NCBI RefSeq assembly: GCF_005280735.1
Contig: NZ_CP040078.1
Coordinates: 1,736,001-1,800,000 of the forward strand
Source of the DNA: Trinickia violacea
GTDB lineage: Bacteria; Pseudomonadota; Gammaproteobacteria; Burkholderiales; Burkholderiaceae
Length of the DNA: 64,000 nt
Direction of reading: 5' to 3'
Shown: positions 59,638-64,000 of the stretch, piece after piece
Numbering within the stretch: position 1 is the stretch's first letter
Layout of the letters: each line of letters opens with the position of its first letter
Translations under genes and position numbers: made by a program
The notes under the pieces: model-generated
Databases searched by the model: none
Told to the model about the DNA's origin: nothing
The model's input: only the letters and a program-made list of their open reading frames with translations

Positions 59638-60414
59638 TCACAGATACGGCTTGAGCCAGCCGAGGCCCGCCGACGTGCCCGCGCGCGGGCGGTATTCGCA
59701 GCCGATCCAGCCGTCGTAGCCCAGTGCATCGATCAGCGCGAACAGGTACGGATAATTCAGCTCGCCGATATCCGGCTCGTGCCGCTCGGGCACGCCGGCA
59801 ATCTGGATATGGCCGATGCCGTGCATGTCGCGCTTGAGCTTCACGGCGAGATCACCTTCGACGATCTGGCAGTGGTAGCAATCGAATTGCACTTTCAGGT
59901 TTGCCGCGCCGACTTCCCGGCAGATCGCTTGCGCATCGTCTTGCCGGTTCAGGAAGAAGCCGGGAATGTCGCGCGTGTTGATGGGCTCGATCACGACCGT
60001 GATGCCATGTGCGTGCGCCGCCTGCGCGGTATGCGCGAGATTGCGCAGATAGACGTCGCGATGTACTTCGCGCGATTGCTCAGGGCGGATCAGGCCCGCC
60101 ATCACGTGGATCTTGTCGTTGCCGAGCACGCTCGCGTATTCGAGCGCGGTATCGATGCTGCGGCGGAACTCGTCTTCGCGGCCCGGCAGCGAGGCGATGC
60201 CGCGCTCGCCATTCGCCCAGTCGCCGGGCGGTGCGTTGAAGAGCGCCTGTGTCAAGCCGTGCGCGTCGAGGCGGGCCTTCAGCTCGGCCGCGGGAAAGTC
60301 GTACGGGAACAGGTACTCGACCGCTTTGAAACCGTCCGCGGCTGCGGCGGCGAAGCGGTCGAGGAACGCGTGCTCGCTGTACATCATCGTCAGGTTGGAA
60401 GCGAAACGAGGCAT
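59638..60414 (-). CDS. otnI: 2-oxo-tetronate isomerase (hydroxypyruvate isomerase family)
   Basis: A 258-residue TIM-barrel enzyme of the Hyi family. MPRFASNLTMMYSEHAFLDRFAAAA, VIEPINTRDIPGFFL (metal ligand E) and VQFDCYHCQIVEGD (D, H) are the conserved metal-binding strands. It converts 2-oxo-tetronate to 3-oxo-tetronate, the step before phosphorylation by OtnK. Flanked by the transporter and denD. Confidence 0.9.
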   Translation of the reverse strand: MPRFASNLTMMYSEHAFLDRFAAAAADGFKAVEYLFPYDFPAAELKARLDAHGLTQALFNAPPGDWANGERGIASLPGREDEFRRSIDTALEYASVLGNDKIHVMAGLIRPEQSREVHRDVYLRNLAHTAQAAHAHGITVVIEPINTRDIPGFFLNRQDDAQAICREVGAANLKVQFDCYHCQIVEGDLAVKLKRDMHGIGHIQIAGVPERHEPDIGELNYPYLFALIDALGYDGWIGCEYRPRAGTSAGLGWLKPYL

Positions 60415-60438
60415 GGTGTGCTCTCCAAGCTAGGTGAA

Positions 60439-61779
60439 TTAGCGGTTCACGAGCCGCGCCGGCGTGAGCCACACGGCGATCGCGCCGATCACGAGCATGC
60501 CGGACAGGACGTACATGCCCGCCTGCGTGCTGTGCGTGAGGTCTTTCAGATAGCCGATCATATAGGGGCTCGCGAAACCCGCGAGATTGCCGATCGAGTT
60601 GATGATCGCGATGCCCGCCGCTGCGGCGGCGCCGGAAAGGAACGCGGTCGGCAGCGACCAGAAGAGCGGGGCGCAAGTCAGCACACCCGCCGCCGCGAGC
60701 GACAGGAAGACCAGCGAGATCACGGTGCTATGGGAGGCGGATGCGGCGATCGCGAATCCCGCCGCGCCCATCAGCGACGGCACGATCAGGTGCCAGCGGC
60801 GCTCGCGGCGGTGGTCCGAGCTGTAGCCGAACAGGTTCATCGCGACGATCGCGCAGGCGAACGGAATCGCGCTCAAGAGGCCGATGTTCAGTGCGCCGGT
60901 CACGCCGGTGGATTTCACGAGTGTCGGCAGCCAGAACGTCAGCCCATATTGACCGGTCACGAACGCGAAGTAGATCAGCGACATCCACCACATGCGCGGA
61001 TCTTTGAACACCGCGCCGAGCGAGTGCGATTGCTTCGCCTTTTCATGCGGCTGCGCGGCGATTTCGTCGGCGAGCATGCGCTTTTCCTCGTCGTCGAGCC
61101 ACTTCGCGCCCTGGATGCCGTTGTCGAGATAGAGAATCGTCGCGATGCCGATCAGCACGGCGGGAACGGCTTCGATCATGAACATCCATTGCCAGCCGTT
61201 GAAGCCGCCGTTCGTGTGGAACGACTGCATGATCCAGCCCGACAGCGGATTGCCGAAGATGCCCGACACCGGAATCGCCGACATGAAGACCGCGATGATC
61301 TTCGCGCGCCGGTGCGTCGGAAACCAGTACGTCAGATAGAGGATCACGCCGGGATAGAAGCCGGCTTCGGCGAGGCCGAGCAAAAAGCGCAGCACGTAGA
61401 ACTGCGTGGGCGTCTGCACGAAGACGAACAGCCCCGACAGGATGCCCCACGTGATCATGATCCGCGCAATCCAGATGCGCGCGCCGAGCTTGTGCATGAG
61501 CAGGTTGCTCGGCAGTTCGAACAGGAAATAGCCGAGGAAGAAGATGCCGGCGCCCAGGCCGAACACGGTCTCGCTGAATGCGAGGTCCTGCGACATCTGC
61601 AGCTTCGCGAAGCCGACGTTCACGCGGTCGAGATACGCCACCACGTAGCAGAGCATCAGGAACGGCACGATGCGCCAAAACACTTTCTTGTAGGTGCGAT
61701 CGAGCTTGGCGTCGCCGGCGGTGGCGGCGTGTTCGGCGGGGTGGGTGGGGCGGACCTTCGCGGCCTCGAATGAACTCAT
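60439..61779 (-). CDS. MFS transporter, sugar-acid (tetronate) type
   Basis: A 446-residue major-facilitator with 12 helices. IVPFLMLCYVVAYLDRVNVGFAKLQM is the start typical of the anion:cation symporter (ACS) family that carries sugar acids and aromatic acids. NLLMHKLGARIWIARIMITWGI is the motif-A-like loop. By its place in the operon it takes up threonate or erythronate (inference). ATG at 61779 with AAGGA upstream. Confidence 0.88.
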   Translation of the reverse strand: MSSFEAAKVRPTHPAEHAATAGDAKLDRTYKKVFWRIVPFLMLCYVVAYLDRVNVGFAKLQMSQDLAFSETVFGLGAGIFFLGYFLFELPSNLLMHKLGARIWIARIMITWGILSGLFVFVQTPTQFYVLRFLLGLAEAGFYPGVILYLTYWFPTHRRAKIIAVFMSAIPVSGIFGNPLSGWIMQSFHTNGGFNGWQWMFMIEAVPAVLIGIATILYLDNGIQGAKWLDDEEKRMLADEIAAQPHEKAKQSHSLGAVFKDPRMWWMSLIYFAFVTGQYGLTFWLPTLVKSTGVTGALNIGLLSAIPFACAIVAMNLFGYSSDHRRERRWHLIVPSLMGAAGFAIAASASHSTVISLVFLSLAAAGVLTCAPLFWSLPTAFLSGAAAAAGIAIINSIGNLAGFASPYMIGYLKDLTHSTQAGMYVLSGMLVIGAIAVWLTPARLVNR

Positions 61780-61804
61780 TTCCTTGTCTCCTGTTGATCG
61801 TTGG

Positions 61805-62455
61805 CTACCAGCGCGCGTGAAAGGCGCGTCGCAAATCGTCGAGTGCGGCTTCGTCCAGCGGCGCGGGCTTCGGATCTGTCATCAGCCACAAGCGCGCGGT
61901 CTCCTCGAGTTCTTCGAGCGTGAACGATGCCTGCGAGACCGACGGCCCCCAGACCACCGGGCCGAGCCGTTCGAGCAGCACGCCGCGCACGTTCGGCGCG
62001 AGCGCCGCGACTTCCTCCGCGACTTGTGGATCGCCGGGGCGCCGGTAGCGAATCAGCGGCACGTGGCCGACTTTCATGACGTAGTAGGGCGTAATCGGCG
62101 GCAGCACGTCGGTGTCGCGCCAGACGCCGTGCAGCGTCAGTGCGACGAGATGCGTCGAATGCGTATGGACGATGCCGCGCGCCTCGGTGTTGTTCGCGTA
62201 GATGCCGCGATGCAGCGCGAGCGTTTTCGACGGCTTGCCGCCCGACACCGCGTTGCCCGCGAGATCGACTTTCGCGATCTCGGCGGGGTCGAGCCGGCCG
62301 AGGCATGCGTCGGTCGGCGTGATCAGCCAGCCGTCGGCAAGCCGCGCGCTGATGTTGCCCGCGCTGCCGACCGCGTGGCCGCGCGCATACAGGCTCGCGC
62401 CGACAGTGCAGATCTCTTCGCGCAGTTTCGCTTCGCTTCGGTCGACGGCTTGCAT
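61805..62455 (-). CDS. otnC: 3-oxo-tetronate 4-phosphate decarboxylase (class II aldolase fold)
   Basis: A 216-residue zinc enzyme. AGNISARLADGWLITPTDACLGRL and GIVHTHSTHLVAL (H97, H99 for the metal) are the aldolase II motifs; a third histidine comes later. It decarboxylates the OtnK product to dihydroxyacetone phosphate. The ATG at 62455 overlaps the otnK stop as TGATG; a GTG at 62458 is an alternative. This overlap shows tight coupling. Confidence 0.9.
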   Translation of the reverse strand: MQAVDRSEAKLREEICTVGASLYARGHAVGSAGNISARLADGWLITPTDACLGRLDPAEIAKVDLAGNAVSGGKPSKTLALHRGIYANNTEARGIVHTHSTHLVALTLHGVWRDTDVLPPITPYYVMKVGHVPLIRYRRPGDPQVAEEVAALAPNVRGVLLERLGPVVWGPSVSQASFTLEELEETARLWLMTDPKPAPLDEAALDDLRRAFHARW

Positions 62456-63774
62456 CACGCGGCTCCGCTAAGACGGCGCAGGGCTTTGTCGAAGAAATCG
62501 ACGGCACCGAAGTTGCCCGATTTGAGCGCGAGGCCCAGCGGCTCCTCGCCGAGGGTGACTGTGGCCGGCACGCCCGGATCGATCTGCGCGCCGATGACGA
62601 GCGCCGGCACGCGCAGCGCCTGCACGACGGCGCCCGACGTTTCGCCGCCCGCGACGACGAACTTGCGCACGCCGAGTGCGTGCAGCCCGCGCGCGATCGA
62701 GGCGAGCGCGGCTTCCACGATTTCGCCTGCATGCGAGACGCCGAGCGCCTGCTGCACGCGCTTGACCTCTTCGGGTGCCGCGGTCGCGTAGATCAGCACC
62801 GGCTGCGGATTCGCGCCGAGCAGGGTCTCGCGTGCAAACGCGAGCGCGGCCTCGACGACCGGCTCGCCGCGCGCGACCGCGAGCGGATCGATTCGGAAGT
62901 GCGGCCTGCCGGCGCCGCGCCACGCCGTGACCTGCGCGTTCGTCGCCGTCGACGCGCTGCCCGCCAGCACGGCCGACAGTCCGTTCACCGCCGGCACCCT
63001 GGCCGCGTCGCCGTGCTTCGCCAAGAGGCCGGCGCGCCGGAAGTTGGCGGGCAGTCCAAGCGCGATGCCCGAGCCGCCGGTGATGAGCGGCAGGTCGGCG
63101 CACGCTTCGCCGAGCACGCGCAGATCGTCGTCCGTGAGCGCGTCGGCGATCGCGATGCGCACGCCCTCGGCGCGCAATGCGGCGATCCGCGCGCGCACGG
63201 CCGCGACGCCTTGCGCGACCGTGTCGAAGCGGATCAGCCCGACCTTCGAGTTCGTCTGCTTCTGCAGCACGCGCACGAGATTCGCGTCGGTCATCGGCGT
63301 GAGCGGGTGCGTCTCCATCCCCGATTCGTTGAGCAACGTATCGCCGACGAACAGGTGCCCGCGGTACAGCGTGCGGCCGTTCTCCGGAAAGACCGGGCAG
63401 GCGATCGTGAAGCCGCGATCGTCCCCGATCGCGAGGGCATCGAGCAGCGCATCCGCGACGGGACCGATGTTGCCTGCCTCCGTCGAGTCGAATGTCGAGC
63501 AGTACTTAAAGAAGAACTGACGGCAACCTTGCCCGCGCAGCCATGCAAGCGCTTGTTGCGATTGGGCGACCGCATCGGCGGCCGGGATCGTGCGCGACTT
63601 CAGCGCGACGACGAGCGCGTCCGCCTCGATGCGCTCGGACGACGCGGGGACGCCGATCGTCTGCACGGTGCGCATGCCGTTGCGCACGAGCATGTTGGCG
63701 AGATCGGTGGCGCCGGTGAAATCGTCGGCGATGCAGCCGAGGAGCGGCCGCGGACTGCTGTAGGGCGTACTCAT
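62455..63774 (-). CDS. otnK: 3-oxo-tetronate kinase (four-carbon acid sugar kinase)
   Basis: A 439-residue kinase of the former DUF1537 family. The N-terminal CIADDFTGATDLANMLVRNG and the FKYCSTFDSTEAGNIGPVADAL block bind sugar. The C-terminal part has KFVVAGGETSGAVVQAL, the nucleotide-binding GGETSG. It phosphorylates 3-oxo-tetronate at C4. The ATG at 63774 is chosen over the adjoining TTG. 19 bp follow the ltnD stop. Confidence 0.92.
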   Translation of the reverse strand: MSTPYSSPRPLLGCIADDFTGATDLANMLVRNGMRTVQTIGVPASSERIEADALVVALKSRTIPAADAVAQSQQALAWLRGQGCRQFFFKYCSTFDSTEAGNIGPVADALLDALAIGDDRGFTIACPVFPENGRTLYRGHLFVGDTLLNESGMETHPLTPMTDANLVRVLQKQTNSKVGLIRFDTVAQGVAAVRARIAALRAEGVRIAIADALTDDDLRVLGEACADLPLITGGSGIALGLPANFRRAGLLAKHGDAARVPAVNGLSAVLAGSASTATNAQVTAWRGAGRPHFRIDPLAVARGEPVVEAALAFARETLLGANPQPVLIYATAAPEEVKRVQQALGVSHAGEIVEAALASIARGLHALGVRKFVVAGGETSGAVVQALRVPALVIGAQIDPGVPATVTLGEEPLGLALKSGNFGAVDFFDKALRRLSGAA

Positions 63775-63793
63775 CAAGAGGGAACTCGCGAAA

Positions 63794-64000
63794 TCAGTGA
63801 CCGGCCGGCAGTTCGATGCCGGGGAAAATTTTGATGACGGCGGAGTCGTCTTCGCCGCCGTGGCCGGCGCTCGACGCCATCATGAACATCTGGTGCGCGG
63901 CGGCGGAGAGCGGCAACGGGAATTTCGACGCACGCGCCGTATCGAGCACGAGGCCGAGATCCTTCACGAAAATGTCGACGGCGGAAAGCGGCGTGTAGTC
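63794..64000 (-). CDS. ltnD: L-threonate dehydrogenase, C-terminal part (gene runs off the window)
   Basis: The last 68 residues of a 3-hydroxyisobutyrate dehydrogenase-family enzyme: DYTPLSAVDIFVKDLGLVLD, then PLPLSAAAHQMFMMASSAGHGGEDDSAVIK and a stop. This matches the C-terminal helices of LtnD, which oxidises L-threonate to 2-oxo-threonate. It would be the first gene of the leftward operon in this window. Confidence 0.82.
   Translation of the reverse strand, partial: DYTPLSAVDIFVKDLGLVLDTARASKFPLPLSAAAHQMFMMASSAGHGGEDDSAVIKIFPGIELPAGH

Noticed and set aside
1..64000. tRNA, rRNA, riboswitches, CRISPR arrays, prophage or secretion system genes
   Set aside because: No cloverleaf, conserved rRNA segment, riboswitch core, repeat-spacer pattern or phage/secretion gene block was recognised by eye; a covariance-model scan was not possible.

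Overview
The window is 64 kb of high-GC DNA with the codon bias and gene families of Burkholderiaceae. The best fit is a Paraburkholderia- or Caballeronia-like organism: a Burkholderia-type general porin, a family of small secreted DUF4148 proteins, a betaproteobacterial TetR-liu leucine locus and a tetronate (DenD/Otn) cluster. Genus placement is inference. No rRNA, tRNA or CRISPR array was seen. The left edge cuts a DapA-like gene and the right edge cuts an L-threonate dehydrogenase gene.

Layout. (1) 1-7.4 kb: an operon of a DapA-family aldolase, a Pot-type ABC importer (binding protein, two permeases, ATPase), a D2HGDH-like FAD enzyme and an FMN alpha-hydroxyacid oxidase. (2) 7.4-14.5 kb: a divergent locus. 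An FAD amine/amino-acid dehydrogenase with its own electron transfer flavoprotein (etfB, etfA) runs left. An RpiR-type regulator, a class III aminotransferase, a carboxymuconolactone decarboxylase-like protein and a PEP mutase-like lyase run right. Two copies of one 14-bp dyad mark the likely RpiR operators. (3) 14.5-17.8 kb: small secreted or membrane proteins, a DUF2891 protein and a TetR regulator. (4) 17.8-23.7 kb: leucine/isovalerate catabolism genes liuA, liuB, liuC, liuD behind a perfect dyad that overlaps the promoter. (5) 23.7-33.2 kb: an accessory-looking island of short secreted proteins (five DUF4148 members plus derivatives), a decayed small-ORF duplicate, a porin, and an intact IS4-family element inserted in the porin terminator with a 12-bp target duplication.

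(6) 33.2-48.2 kb: a fatty-acid desaturase divergent from a MarR regulator, a CDP-diacylglycerol diphosphatase, a ferritin-like diiron protein, a GNAT acetyltransferase, a MarC membrane protein, a NudK-type Nudix hydrolase divergent from a DeoR regulator over three phased repeats, a carboxylesterase, an ABC exporter followed by an acetyltransferase fragment, a CPBP protease and an OprB-type sugar porin. (7) 49.0-52.9 kb: a NitT/TauT-type transporter with a double-length permease, and an FMN reductase. (8) 53.0-58.6 kb: a TorF-type porin and the choline transporter choV-choW, with a GlxA-type regulator between choW and choX. (9) 58.6-64.0 kb: an operon transcribed leftwards, ltnD-otnK-otnC-MFS-otnI-denD, which takes up four-carbon sugar acids (L-threonate, D-erythronate) and converts them to dihydroxyacetone phosphate.

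The overall picture is a metabolically versatile soil or plant-associated bacterium with many separately regulated uptake and catabolic modules. The least explained parts are the RpiR/ETF locus and the DUF4148 island.
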